From the NCBI GenBank assembly GCA_013287815.1, contig JABDDC010000004.1, positions 16,970-80,969 on the forward strand: a stretch of DNA of 64,000 nt, in the 5' to 3' direction. This document shows positions 23,326 to 32,997 of the stretch, piece after piece. The notes below the pieces were generated by a model. It saw only the letters and a program-made list of their open reading frames with translations. It ran no database searches and was not told the DNA's origin. The position numbers and the translations under genes are program-made. The DNA comes from Chlamydiota bacterium. Lineage in GTDB: Bacteria > Chlamydiota > Chlamydiia > Chlamydiales > Parachlamydiaceae. Numbering within the stretch: position 1 is the first letter of the stretch; each line of letters begins with the position of its first letter.

Positions 23326-26300
23326 TTATTGTTTGGCGAATTCTTTTAAGAATTCTTTGCCGCAGTTTTCGAGGATAGGGAGGTAGGTGTCGCCGCTAAG
23401 AAAGTGGTCTACGATGGGAAATCCTTTCTTTTGGTACATACAAAGCCAATTGATTTTACTATGAAAGTGTAAATTGAGGTTTGTATCGTAGAAGTCGCGT
23501 CCGCTTAAAAATTCGATAATTTGGACAAAATCTCTTCTGCTAACATGGTTCACGGCATCTTGGAAATTTCTTTTATCGATGAAAGAAGAAGATCCGAATG
23601 TAATGACCCGGATCATGTTCCGCTCTTCGGGTGTCAGGAGATGTCTTGCCCGTTCGGTCTCTGTCCCTCCGAGGCTATGGGCGTAGTGGATAATGGTCCC
23701 GCCACCATTGACTCCACCCATTTCATCGATGAGCTTACGCCAGGTTTGGACAATTAAATCGGTATAAGGAGATCGATATCCAAAGCTGAATAAACCTTTA
23801 ATGTAGACACAGTGGAGGATATCTTCAGACCATCCTTTGGTGGCGCGGAAGACGTAATGGATTTTGTTCCCTCCATGCATTTGTGAAATGATGTTCAAAT
23901 TCGAGGACATGCTGCTGTTGGAAGTTAAAATGCCATTGACGTACGAGATTCTCACTTTCTCTGATATTTCAGCTTCACCAACAGTTCCCCAGGATGATTC
24001 GTTTTGGTGGAAGGAGAGGTTATAGAAATCATCTCCGAGGAGATATCTGCCGATTTTTTCAAAGGAATTCGTGCTCGAGAGCGATTCTACTTGCGCCCAG
24101 TAAGAATAGGTCCAATTAAAGAAGGCTTGAGCATAATTCCAGGTATCATCGATGGAAAAATGGCCGTAGAGGTCGTAGTGGTTGACGCTGTCGTTTTTGA
24201 CATAGGCATAGAGGTTGGGTGTGTCGTAAAAGAAAAGGGGGTCGGGAGAGGTCCAGCGACCCATAGAAGGGTCGTAGTGTCTATTTCCGTAGGCGATGAG
24301 TCCGGTCGTGTCATCGAACCGTTTGCTCGAGAAGCGCCATGGGTTGCCCGCCGGTGATTCTTTCTGAAGGCTGCAGGAAGCGTCATAGATTTCTTCCTGC
24401 CCGAAAGTGGAATAACGGTAGAATTCGGCCACGGACCGGGTTTCTATATCGACCAGGCAGCGTACAGAGCCTTGGTGGTCATGGATGGGGATATAAATCC
24501 GGTTATCCAATTCAAGGGCAATGGCAGCTCCGATTTCAGCTCCTTTGCCTTGGCCGAGAACTCTCAGCTGGGTTATTTGTCCCTCTTCATTGACTTTACC
24601 AATCTCCTTGTCGCCATCATAGAGGAGGTGGTCAGTCTTGTTTAATTTCCATTTATTGTTTTGCTTGTAATAAGTGCTTTCCCGGATGTTGCGGTTGAAG
24701 GCATCGTAGGTGTATTGGACAGCGTATTGCTCATCCCGGACCGCTTTGACAAGCCTGTTAAGGGCGTCGTAGTAGAAGGTAAAGCGGCCATTGGCCGATT
24801 TCTTTTTAGTCAAATTACCATTGTGATCGTAGTTAAAATCGGTTTGGGGGTTTTTGATCAATTGGTTAAAGCCATTGTATTCCCAATCCTGCTGATCATC
24901 TGCCAGGCGGTTAAGGAGAGAATCGTAGTGGTATTTTTTATGGATGTGTCCTGCTTCTTCGATGAGCCGGCAATCATCGCTATAGGTGTAGCGATAATCG
25001 GTCTGATCTTTTGGATCTTGAATGGTCACGGCAGAAATATGTCCTTCCAAATCATACTCTTGAACAGATTCCGACCACCAGGGCGATTCCATCGAAAGGA
25101 ATTTTCCTTGCCGGTTATAGGACCTGGTGAGGAGTCCCAGGCCGCCGGGGAGTTCACTGGCGATCAGTCGACCTGATGATTTTTCATAAATGTAGTTGTT
25201 TTTGTATTGGCGGGTTCCCTTTCGTTCCACAGAGGAGAGGAGTGCGCCGTCATAGTGATATAAAATTTGTGACCGGTCAGGCAAAGTCAGGGCGATCTTT
25301 CGTCCGGCCAGATCGTACTCGTTACCTATGGTGGTCATAGCCGATCCTAGATTTTCTTCTATCAGTTCCCCGAAATCATTGTAACGGCGTGTTTGAGTGA
25401 TATGGTTGATCAGGTCCTTGACTTCAATCAAGCGGAGCTGGTCGTCGTAAAAATATTCATAGTGGAAAGAGTTGTCGTTTGCCGAGAAACTTGCCAGGCT
25501 GCCGTCATCGTAATAGAGGCGCTGCAAGGCGGTGTCATCGGGCTTTATGATTGTTTCCGGTTGGCCATGGCTATTGTAAAGATATGAAGTGATTTTTTGC
25601 CCGGTCGAGCCGGAATCTTCCGCGATGGAGGTTAGCCTATTGAGCAAGTCATAGGTCCAGCGGATCTCATAAATCCCCTTCTGCTTGCCGCCATGGACGA
25701 TATGTTTTTCTGAGGTTTTTTTTCCGTTTGCATTATAGCGGATGTAATATTCGCCAATTTTTTCGCCCAGTGAATTGAGTTTGATCGTACTGACAAGACG
25801 CTGTAAGGCATCGTAGACCTTCAGTTCGCGCATCCCTTTGGCGTTGATATGCTCTTCCAGCTTAACATATTGGCCGAGGTCGTTTTTATGGGTGTGTTCT
25901 TGCGTAAAGGAAAACTCTTCAGGCATTGTATATTCATGGTGCAGTTGTATTTCTCCATCGGCTTTCTCGATCCTGGTAGCTTTTTTATTTTGCCGGCAGT
26001 CTAATTCCTCAATTTTGGCGACGAAGTCATGGCTTCCATGTCCAAACCACTCTCTGGATCCTATTTTTTGTCCACAGCTGTCGTAATCAAGCTCAGTTCT
26101 TTTCGACTTGCCATTCGCTTCGATATTCATAGCGACCTCGCGTCCGGCGCCATCATGCTCAAAACGGGTGGTGGCGCTGCCTATCTTGGCTGTGACAATG
26201 CGGCTACCCTGATATTCATAGTGGCTTTGACGAGTCAGACGCCCTTTTGAGGAGTGTTCTTCGCGGACAATGATTCTGCCTAGGTCATCTTTTTTAAAGC

Positions 26301-27534
26301 CGGTGATTTGTCCCTTGCGGTCTATTTTCGCTGACACGGTCCCATCAAGTGCATACATTATTGTTTCATTTGAACCGTCAGGATAGATGGTCTCCACCGG
26401 CTGATTGCGCACATTGAATGTCGTTTGGGTTTTCTGTCCGGCCGGATCGGTCGAGGCAATGATTTGATCATTGATGTCATATTGATGGATGATCAATGGG
26501 CGAAGGGGTGCCTCTGATTCATCTAAAACTGCAGGGAATAGGGTTTGGGTCAAGCGTCCAAAAGCATCGTAGCGGTACTCGGTCTCATTGCCGAACCGGT
26601 CGATATGGACCTCTAACTGATTAGTCTCATTATACCTTTTCTGAGGGCCTTTATCCGAGGGGAGCGCTACTTCTCCACGACTGTCAACGGTTGCTGCTAA
26701 ATTGCCTTTTTCATTGTAATTTTGATGGATATAGTACCGGAGCGCTCCATCACAGTCATAGAAGTCTTGCTGAACAAGCCTACCGCTTGCATCGTATGAG
26801 TAGACTATTTTATCTAAGACCTTGTCCGTGCCGGTTGACAGATCCAAGTATTGATGGCTGGAGACTAGCGGCTCGCCAAGAGGGGAAAATATGACTTCTT
26901 CTATTTGACGGCTGGTCACATCTGTCAGATCGTCTTCGGTAATGCCTTGGCCGTCGTCAATCGTCGTTTTGCTTAAAAAGTCATTCTCATCGTATTGATA
27001 GAATACCCTGGAGAGGAGTTTTTTGCTGTTGCCATAGAGCTCGGCAATGCACTTTTTTGTTTTGGGATGGTAGGCATAAGTCGTCACCATTCCGTTCTCT
27101 TCAATTTTTTGTTCTATCAAATGGGTGTGTTCAGAATGATATCTATAGACAGTTGTATAGCTTTCAATACCATTTTGTTTTGGAAATCCCGAGGGCAGAA
27201 TGATTAAGGGCGCCGTACAGGCGCCCGAAATATTTCCATGTAGTGTCTCTTCGACCAACTTACCTTGTCCATTATAGGCATAGGTAGTACATTTAATGGC
27301 GAGACCATCCCCATTTTCAAGGACCTCGCTGATCAATTGCGGCTGTCCGCTCACCTGAGTCCAATACATTCTATCACGACGGTAAAGGTTCCCGTTTTGA
27401 TACTGGTCGATCGCATCGACCAGTCCATCATCAGAATAGCGGCATTTAACGGCTGCTTGTTCCACCGCCTCAGTTTGAAAGGCAAAGCAAGAGGTTAAAA
27501 GTGATAACAAGATTAAAATTTTTCTTTTATTCAT
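23326..27534 (-). CDS. RHS/YD-repeat protein with alpha/beta-hydrolase-like C-terminus
   Basis: A 1402-residue protein with signal peptide (1-23), over a thousand residues of YD repeats (YDAFGRLTQT, YDALNRLVKAV and many others) and the RHS core end marker (HYDPSMGRWTSPDPLFF... DLYG, about 1085-1125). The following 275 residues are the variable tip: a NGILT strand, then a nucleophile-elbow-like YAHSLGG with S1287, RRDFV with D1335 and VDHFLSGDTY with H1377, giving Ser-Asp-His in alpha/beta-hydrolase order. The segment resembles the chlamydial DUF687 family by motif order. RHS shells normally encapsulate a toxin tip. No immunity gene is visible next to it. Hydrolase activity is inferred. Confidence 0.85.
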   Translation of the reverse strand: MNKRKILILLSLLTSCFAFQTEAVEQAAVKCRYSDDGLVDAIDQYQNGNLYRRDRMYWTQVSGQPQLISEVLENGDGLAIKCTTYAYNGQGKLVEETLHGNISGACTAPLIILPSGFPKQNGIESYTTVYRYHSEHTHLIEQKIEENGMVTTYAYHPKTKKCIAELYGNSKKLLSRVFYQYDENDFLSKTTIDDGQGITEDDLTDVTSRQIEEVIFSPLGEPLVSSHQYLDLSTGTDKVLDKIVYSYDASGRLVQQDFYDCDGALRYYIHQNYNEKGNLAATVDSRGEVALPSDKGPQKRYNETNQLEVHIDRFGNETEYRYDAFGRLTQTLFPAVLDESEAPLRPLIIHQYDINDQIIASTDPAGQKTQTTFNVRNQPVETIYPDGSNETIMYALDGTVSAKIDRKGQITGFKKDDLGRIIVREEHSSKGRLTRQSHYEYQGSRIVTAKIGSATTRFEHDGAGREVAMNIEANGKSKRTELDYDSCGQKIGSREWFGHGSHDFVAKIEELDCRQNKKATRIEKADGEIQLHHEYTMPEEFSFTQEHTHKNDLGQYVKLEEHINAKGMRELKVYDALQRLVSTIKLNSLGEKIGEYYIRYNANGKKTSEKHIVHGGKQKGIYEIRWTYDLLNRLTSIAEDSGSTGQKITSYLYNSHGQPETIIKPDDTALQRLYYDDGSLASFSANDNSFHYEYFYDDQLRLIEVKDLINHITQTRRYNDFGELIEENLGSAMTTIGNEYDLAGRKIALTLPDRSQILYHYDGALLSSVERKGTRQYKNNYIYEKSSGRLIASELPGGLGLLTRSYNRQGKFLSMESPWWSESVQEYDLEGHISAVTIQDPKDQTDYRYTYSDDCRLIEEAGHIHKKYHYDSLLNRLADDQQDWEYNGFNQLIKNPQTDFNYDHNGNLTKKKSANGRFTFYYDALNRLVKAVRDEQYAVQYTYDAFNRNIRESTYYKQNNKWKLNKTDHLLYDGDKEIGKVNEEGQITQLRVLGQGKGAEIGAAIALELDNRIYIPIHDHQGSVRCLVDIETRSVAEFYRYSTFGQEEIYDASCSLQKESPAGNPWRFSSKRFDDTTGLIAYGNRHYDPSMGRWTSPDPLFFYDTPNLYAYVKNDSVNHYDLYGHFSIDDTWNYAQAFFNWTYSYWAQVESLSSTNSFEKIGRYLLGDDFYNLSFHQNESSWGTVGEAEISEKVRISYVNGILTSNSSMSSNLNIISQMHGGNKIHYVFRATKGWSEDILHCVYIKGLFSFGYRSPYTDLIVQTWRKLIDEMGGVNGGGTIIHYAHSLGGTETERARHLLTPEERNMIRVITFGSSSFIDKRNFQDAVNHVSRRDFVQIIEFLSGRDFYDTNLNLHFHSKINWLCMYQKKGFPIVDHFLSGDTYLPILENCGKEFLKEFAKQ

Positions 27535-27811
27535 AGTTACATGCTTGATATATCATAAAATATAACACTAATTAGCTATTTTTAATATATCAAAAAAATC
27601 ATTCGATTATTTATGATCGATTATTTAGATAATAGAAGTACATAAACAGTCATGTTATTCAGCCTTAAAATCAACAATCAAGTTTCTTTAGAAAATAGCA
27701 AACTGAACAAACTAGAAAAAAAATGCCAAGGCCCATAAATCCTCCTTTCTTAGTTATTTTCATTTTATTTTTTTGCCTTTATTTGTACATTGGAATTTAA
27801 AGGAAAATAAA

Positions 27812-28804
27812 ATGAAAGCGATGGTCTTAACTCAACAGCAAAACCCCTTGAAACTGGAAGAGGTGCCCACGCCGATTCCCGGACCAAACGAAGTGCTAAT
27901 ACAGGTCATGGCTTGCGCTGTATGTCGGACAGACCTCCATATCTACCTGGGAGAGCTTACTCATCCCAACTTACCCCTGATTCTCGGACACCAGGTCGTA
28001 GGCAAGGTCATTGACACCGGTCCAGGCTGCAAAAAATATCAGCTTGGTGATGTGGTAGGGGCTCCGTGGCTGGCAAAAAGCTGCGGGCAATGTTTCTATT
28101 GCATGGAAAGAGAAGAAAATCTGTGCGACAACCCATTGTTGAGAGGCTATCAGATTAATGGTGGATTTGCAGAATACTGCCTGGCCGATGAAGATTATAT
28201 TTTTGCGATCCCCTCAGATTATAGCCCCGAGGAGGCAGCTCCGATGTTGTGCGGCGGGCTCATCGGCTATCGATCGTTGAAGATGGCCGGTAAGGCTGTT
28301 AATATTGGCTTTTACGGTTTTGGTTCTTCCGCTCATATTTTGCTGCAGGTCGCTCGCCATCAGGGACAACAAATTTATGCCTTCACAAGACCTGGAGACA
28401 CTATAACTCAAGACTTCGCAAAATCCATAGGTGCTGTCTGGGCAGGCGGATCTGATCAGCTACCGCCGGTGCTGCTCGATGCCGCCATCATCTTTGCCTC
28501 GGCCGGAGAACTTATTCCGGCTGCCTTGAAAGCTGTCAGAAAAGGGGGAAAAGTCATTTGTGCCGGCATCCATATGAGTGATATCCCTTCATTTTCTTAT
28601 GATCTACTCTATGGAGAAAGGTCGGTATGTTCTGTCATGAACCTTACCAGGCAAGACGGAGCCGACTTTTTTGCTTTAGCCAAAGAATTACACATCCGGT
28701 CCCATGTAACTAATTATCCTCTGGAAAAAGCCAACGAGGCTTTACTGGACCTCAAGGAAGGAAAGTTCAGGGGATCGGCCGTTATTAAAATTAATTCTAA
28801 TTAA
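27812..28804 (+). CDS. Zinc-dependent alcohol dehydrogenase
   Basis: The 330-residue protein is a medium-chain dehydrogenase: catalytic-zinc CAVCRTDLH, GHQVVGKV, the four-cysteine structural zinc loop CGQCFYCMEREENLC, and a Rossmann segment IGFYGFGSSAHILLQVA. It would oxidise or reduce an alcohol/aldehyde pair with NAD(P). The ATG at 27812 is preferred because AAAGGAAAA precedes it and the family begins MKAMVL; an earlier start adds a non-family leader. Stop codon lies at the edge of the palindrome shared with mutY. Confidence 0.9.
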   Translation: MKAMVLTQQQNPLKLEEVPTPIPGPNEVLIQVMACAVCRTDLHIYLGELTHPNLPLILGHQVVGKVIDTGPGCKKYQLGDVVGAPWLAKSCGQCFYCMEREENLCDNPLLRGYQINGGFAEYCLADEDYIFAIPSDYSPEEAAPMLCGGLIGYRSLKMAGKAVNIGFYGFGSSAHILLQVARHQGQQIYAFTRPGDTITQDFAKSIGAVWAGGSDQLPPVLLDAAIIFASAGELIPAALKAVRKGGKVICAGIHMSDIPSFSYDLLYGERSVCSVMNLTRQDGADFFALAKELHIRSHVTNYPLEKANEALLDLKEGKFRGSAVIKINSN

Positions 28805-28969
28805 CCTAGAAACGGCGATTGGAAGGGGGTTCCAGACGCAAGATTTTGGTTCATAACGCGTTGAGGCGAAGGGGGCATACCCAAACGGGTAAGCTCCCCT
28901 TCGCCTCAACGTGTTCTGAATCAAAAGATTGCATCTGGCACCCCCTTCCAATCGCCGTTTCTAGGTTAA
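28801..28969. repeat. Long palindromic element between convergent genes
   Basis: A 169-base palindrome with outer arms TTAACCTAGAAACGGCGATT (28801 onward) and its complement ending at 28969, and inner arms GTTGAGGCGAAGGGG/CCCCTTCGCCTCAAC. It contains the stop codons of the alcohol dehydrogenase on the plus strand and of mutY on the minus strand, so it may act as a bidirectional terminator. A half copy is found at 48044-48091, showing it is a dispersed repeat. Confidence 0.85.
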
Positions 28970-29998
28970 AAGCTGTTGCAGGATTCGTCGGTGGCCTGAG
29001 GAAAACGCCTTTTTTTGGAGCTCCGCTAGGGGGAGCCACTCCATGGTTTTTACTGCAAACATTTTATTACAGTGAAATAAAACCGGATCTAGGCGTGCTT
29101 GGTAGCGGGTAAAGCTGTGGGTGACGCTGGAGAGGGGGGTTGCCTGAGTAATTGCGATAGAAAAATTTTGTTCGATTTTTTCGGAGAATTTTCCGGATGT
29201 AATCCCATTTTCAGTAACTTCAAAGAAGGGAAACTCGTAGAGATCAGACATGACCTTCCCTTTCTCTCCTTTTTTGACCAGCAATAATCCGTTGTGGTGC
29301 AGAATAGCGACAGCGCGGTAAAGATATTCGGTTTTGATTTTTTTGCTTTTTACCGGAAGCTGATCGATCAGTCCGTTGATATAACCTTTGCAGTCTGTTT
29401 TGAGTGGACATTGGTGGCAGCGCGCTTTGCGTTGACAGACGGTGGCCCCCAGTTCAATGAGCGCTTCGCTGATAATCCAAGGTTCTTCATTTGGAAGAAT
29501 TTTTTCTGCCAGTACGCGCATGGATTTCAAAGTTGTCGATTTCCCGATGTCTTCTTTGATTTGGAAAAAGCGGGCCAGCACGCGGATGACGTTGCCATCG
29601 ACAGCCGCTTTCTTTTGATGGAAGGCGAAACTTAAGATGGCACCGATGGTATAGGGCCCGAGTCCTTTGATTTTGGACAGATCCTCTTCCTTATTAGGTA
29701 GCTGGCCATTGTAATGCTCGACCACATATTGTGCGCCGGCATGAAGGTTGCGGGCGCGGGAATAGTAGCCCAGACCTTCCCAGCATTTGATGACAGCCTC
29801 TAGAGGGGCTGCGGCTAGATCTTTGATGGTAGGGAATTGTTCGATCCAGCGCAGGTAATAGGGGCGGACAACAGACACCTGTGTCTGTTGCAGCATCACT
29901 TCTGAAATCCAGATAGCGTAAGGGTCGCGTGTATTGCGCCAGGGGAGATCCCTTTTTTCAGCTAAAAACCAGTGACGTAAAGGTTCAGTATTCATCAT
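28961..29998 (-). CDS. mutY: A/G-specific adenine glycosylase MutY
   Basis: About 345 residues. HhH-GPD domain with catalytic motif SEVMLQQTQV, IKGLGPYTIGAI and VDGNVIRVLARF; FeS loop C-QRKAR-C-HQ-C-PLKTD-C, one residue shorter than the usual CX6 spacing in the first interval; C-terminal NUDIX-like domain (AVAILHHNGLLLVKK) that reads 8-oxoG. It removes adenine opposite 8-oxoguanine. The ATG at 29998 overlaps the oppC stop (ATGA), so translation is coupled; earlier in-frame codons lie within oppC. Last codons lie in the palindromic element. Confidence 0.93.
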   Translation of the reverse strand: MMNTEPLRHWFLAEKRDLPWRNTRDPYAIWISEVMLQQTQVSVVRPYYLRWIEQFPTIKDLAAAPLEAVIKCWEGLGYYSRARNLHAGAQYVVEHYNGQLPNKEEDLSKIKGLGPYTIGAILSFAFHQKKAAVDGNVIRVLARFFQIKEDIGKSTTLKSMRVLAEKILPNEEPWIISEALIELGATVCQRKARCHQCPLKTDCKGYINGLIDQLPVKSKKIKTEYLYRAVAILHHNGLLLVKKGEKGKVMSDLYEFPFFEVTENGITSGKFSEKIEQNFSIAITQATPLSSVTHSFTRYQARLDPVLFHCNKMFAVKTMEWLPLAELQKKAFSSGHRRILQQLLT

Positions 29999-31494
29999 CT
30001 GTGCAGTTTTGGGTCGAGGCAGTCTCTGAGGGCATCCCCGACAAGGGCAATGGAGACTAGCAGCAATGTTAATAAGATCGCAGGGGGCCACAATAGATAG
30101 CTTTCGCTAGGGAAGGCGGTGCGTCCCTCGTCCATCAGTACTCCCCATGAGCTGGAACCCTCTTCGCCTAATCCAAGGAAGGAGAGGCCGGCTTCACTGG
30201 TGATCGCTCCCATGATGGCAAATGGAACCAGCGTCAAGAGCGGCGGGATGGCGTTTGGAAGCAAGTGGGAGAACATGATTCTTGTGTCATTGTACCCAAG
30301 GGCATGGCATGCCTCAACATAGGGCAGCTGTTTTTGCCGAAATACCTCTCCCCTTACAAAGCGGCTAAAGCCGGTCCAGCCAAAAAGGCCGATGACCGCA
30401 ATGACCAGAAAGATCGATTTGCTTTGGAGAAAGGCGACGATTAACAGGAGCATGAAGAAGGTGGGCATCGACTCCCAGATTTCTATGAGGCGGTAGGTGA
30501 TAATATCGATTCTGCCTCCGTAGTAGCCTGAGATGGCGCCGATGGGGATGCCGATCAGAAGGGCCAGGGCGATGGCGAGCAGTCCGACGGAGAGGGAGAT
30601 ACGGACGCCGAAAATCAGCGATGCGACCATATCCTTCCTGTTAATGCGTGTCAGGTCCCACCAGCTGACGTAGCGGTTGAGAGTTTGATCGCCGCCGGCA
30701 TCATCTTCCCAGTGAAAGCGGCGAACAAGGGGAAGGACTTCGTAGCTGAGATTTTTGGATTGCTCTTCAAGCCACAGACGTCGGTCTTTAATGTATTTGA
30801 CTTGAGCAGGATCGCCATTTTTAATAATTTCCTGGTCATGATGGAGGTCCTGTTCCCACAGGGTTGGAAGATAGATATCTGTTTGGCCTTTTAGGGTTGG
30901 ATCGGCCGCATAGGCTTTTTCATAGATTTTCAGCCTTATTTGCTGTTTCTGTTTTAATTGATAGTTGACGATCATGTTGAGCTTGGCATAATCATTCATG
31001 TAATTCAGTTCTTGTTCCCAGCTCAATTTAGGAGATAATTGATGGTCCTTTCGATAGGTTGAGACCATCAATTGTTTCGCAAGATTCAATGAAGGATCAG
31101 AAGCAGGATCGCGTTGAGGTCTGAACGCAAGATAGGAAAAAACAATAAATTGCATTACAAGAATGCTCCAAAGGGCTATTTTGCGTGGCTTTGGACTATG
31201 CCTAAAAATAAGGCAGCAAATAATGAATAGAGGTAAGGTAAAGATCAATAAATTATAAAACTGATCAAGCAGCTTTGTATAAAAGCCCTTAAAAAACAGA
31301 TAGCGGAATAGGGGGAAATAAAATTGGCCATCATATTTCACCATCAATGGCTTGCTTGAAGCTAGAAATGGGGCGAAGATTGCCATCAGGCAAAAAAAGG
31401 CCACCACCCATAGAGACCAGTATCCCAAGGGATGCCGTTTAAACTGGATCCAGGTTGCTTGCCAAAAGTTAATATTTTGTTTTTTGTCCATCAT
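29995..31494 (-). CDS. oppC: Oligopeptide ABC transporter permease OppC, extended
   Basis: About 499 residues, against roughly 300 for typical OppC. Helix 1 (YWSLWVVAFFCLMAIFAPFLAS) is followed by two further hydrophobic segments and a hydrophilic region of about 150 residues, then the conserved permease core (RISLSVGLLAIALALLIGIPIGAISGYYGG) and EAA loop-like EACHALGYNDTRIMFSHLLPNAIPP. The ATG at 31494 overlaps the oppB stop (TGATG). The C-terminal DALRDCLDPKLHR is typical of dipeptide permeases. Imports peptides with OppA/OppB. ATPases OppD/OppF are not in the window. Confidence 0.9.
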   Translation of the reverse strand: MMDKKQNINFWQATWIQFKRHPLGYWSLWVVAFFCLMAIFAPFLASSKPLMVKYDGQFYFPLFRYLFFKGFYTKLLDQFYNLLIFTLPLFIICCLIFRHSPKPRKIALWSILVMQFIVFSYLAFRPQRDPASDPSLNLAKQLMVSTYRKDHQLSPKLSWEQELNYMNDYAKLNMIVNYQLKQKQQIRLKIYEKAYAADPTLKGQTDIYLPTLWEQDLHHDQEIIKNGDPAQVKYIKDRRLWLEEQSKNLSYEVLPLVRRFHWEDDAGGDQTLNRYVSWWDLTRINRKDMVASLIFGVRISLSVGLLAIALALLIGIPIGAISGYYGGRIDIITYRLIEIWESMPTFFMLLLIVAFLQSKSIFLVIAVIGLFGWTGFSRFVRGEVFRQKQLPYVEACHALGYNDTRIMFSHLLPNAIPPLLTLVPFAIMGAITSEAGLSFLGLGEEGSSSWGVLMDEGRTAFPSESYLLWPPAILLTLLLVSIALVGDALRDCLDPKLHR

Positions 31495-32996
31495 CAATCC
31501 AAAGTAATACGTGGGTCAAGCCACATGTAAGCCAGGTCGGCTACCAGATATCCTATCAAAGTGAGGAATGATCCGGCCAATGCTGAAAACATAATCACAT
31601 TGTAATCGCGGTTGATGACCGCATCGTAGAAGAACTTGCCAAAGCCATTGATGTCAAAAAGAGTCTCAACAATCAAAGAGCCTCCCAGAACAATTCCCAA
31701 CGATCCCGCAATCGATGTTACAATGGTGATGGCGGCGTTTCTGCCGACATGCTTAAAGAGTATCGTGATGAAGGGGACCCCCTTGGCCCAGGCTGTTCTG
31801 ACAAAATCTTGTCTCAGAACTTCCAGAACAGCAGTGCGCGAAATGCGCGCCTGCGCCGCTAGTGTGCCGTACATAATAGCTACCATGGGCAGGGCGACGT
31901 GCTGGATAACATCGAATAATCTTTGCATGGAGGTTTGGTTGTTGTATATGTCATCAGAACTGGTAAAGCCGCTGATCGGAATGGGGATGCTGGTAAAAGG
32001 AAAGGTGTGGTACAGGGCGACATCTTCAATCAAAAAGGGAGCGACAACAAAGATAGGTATTGCATAAAGAACAAGAAAGAAAAGATTGAGGACATAATCA
32101 GGCCATTCTTTTTGTCTGAATGCCATGATGACTCCAAAAAGCTGGCAGATCGCAAAGGTGAGGATCATAGGGAAGATGGCCAGAGTCAGAGAGTACTTAA
32201 AACGTTTGACTACTTCACTCATGACAGTCTTATTAGAGTCGTTGCGCATGGTACCGAAATCCAGCCGCAGTACACGGCTCATATAGCGTGTAAAGCGTGT
32301 ATTAAAAAAAAGCATTTGGATTTTTTTCGAGGTCCCTGGATTGAAATGATAAAAAGTTTCGTTTTGTTGATACCATTGGTTCAGCAGACCGATTTTTTTT
32401 TGGATTTCTTCTGTTGATCCATCCGAATTCCATGCGAAGGAGCGTAGCTGCTGATCATCTTTAGTGACCTTGGTATTCCACTCTTGCTGCTCAGCAGTCA
32501 AATGGGGCCCAATGTAGCCGGGTTTGGAGGCACCCCTGACAATGAAATTAACAGCCAACAGCCTTTCTTCTTTCGGCGTCCTAGAATCGTTGATGATCTT
32601 TAAGAGGTGCGGTATGACAAATTGCGATTGGTCGCCAAACAGGATTCTGAGATCGTTATAATCTTTGGTCTCCATCGTTTCTGATGACTCAGGATTTTCC
32701 TTGCGGTAAGTCAGCTGATACAGGGTCTTATCGACATAGTCCTGACTGAGCCAAGGCCATGTGTTGAAAAGGATCGGCAGCGTCAAACCATAAAAGTCCC
32801 TAAACTGCAGATAGCGCTCATCGGCGCTGAAAGCGATCGATCTGCCGGCTTGCATGGTTGCCATTCCACCCGCAGATATTTCTACAAAAGAAGTCGGTTC
32901 ACCAGGCGCCAAGTTGATGATCGCAAAGTTAGTCAGGATGATAAAGAACAACGTGATCGGCAGGAGAAGAAGTCTGCGGGCAATATAGTTCCACAT
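31494..32996 (-). CDS. oppB: Oligopeptide ABC transporter permease OppB, extended
   Basis: About 500 residues, well over the usual 306. N-terminal helix MWNYIARRLLLLPITLFFI, then a hydrophilic insert of some 230 residues before the permease core (FPMILTFAICQLFGVIMAF) with the EAA-like ISRTAVLEVLRQDFVRTAWAKG loop. Both Opp permeases here are enlarged at the same place, after helix 1. The start at 32996 is chosen because it lies directly after the oppA stop; an earlier start is inside oppA. Confidence 0.9.
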   Translation of the reverse strand: MWNYIARRLLLLPITLFFIILTNFAIINLAPGEPTSFVEISAGGMATMQAGRSIAFSADERYLQFRDFYGLTLPILFNTWPWLSQDYVDKTLYQLTYRKENPESSETMETKDYNDLRILFGDQSQFVIPHLLKIINDSRTPKEERLLAVNFIVRGASKPGYIGPHLTAEQQEWNTKVTKDDQQLRSFAWNSDGSTEEIQKKIGLLNQWYQQNETFYHFNPGTSKKIQMLFFNTRFTRYMSRVLRLDFGTMRNDSNKTVMSEVVKRFKYSLTLAIFPMILTFAICQLFGVIMAFRQKEWPDYVLNLFFLVLYAIPIFVVAPFLIEDVALYHTFPFTSIPIPISGFTSSDDIYNNQTSMQRLFDVIQHVALPMVAIMYGTLAAQARISRTAVLEVLRQDFVRTAWAKGVPFITILFKHVGRNAAITIVTSIAGSLGIVLGGSLIVETLFDINGFGKFFYDAVINRDYNVIMFSALAGSFLTLIGYLVADLAYMWLDPRITLD

Positions 32997-32997
32997 C

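Noticed and set aside
24004..25176. Long plus-strand frames opposite the RHS gene
   Set aside because: They mirror the repetitive YD codons, lack ribosome-binding sites and encode no recognisable domain.
28819..29112. Plus-strand frame across the palindrome and the mutY end
   Set aside because: Starts within the palindrome and runs antisense to mutY; composition is that of the repeat.
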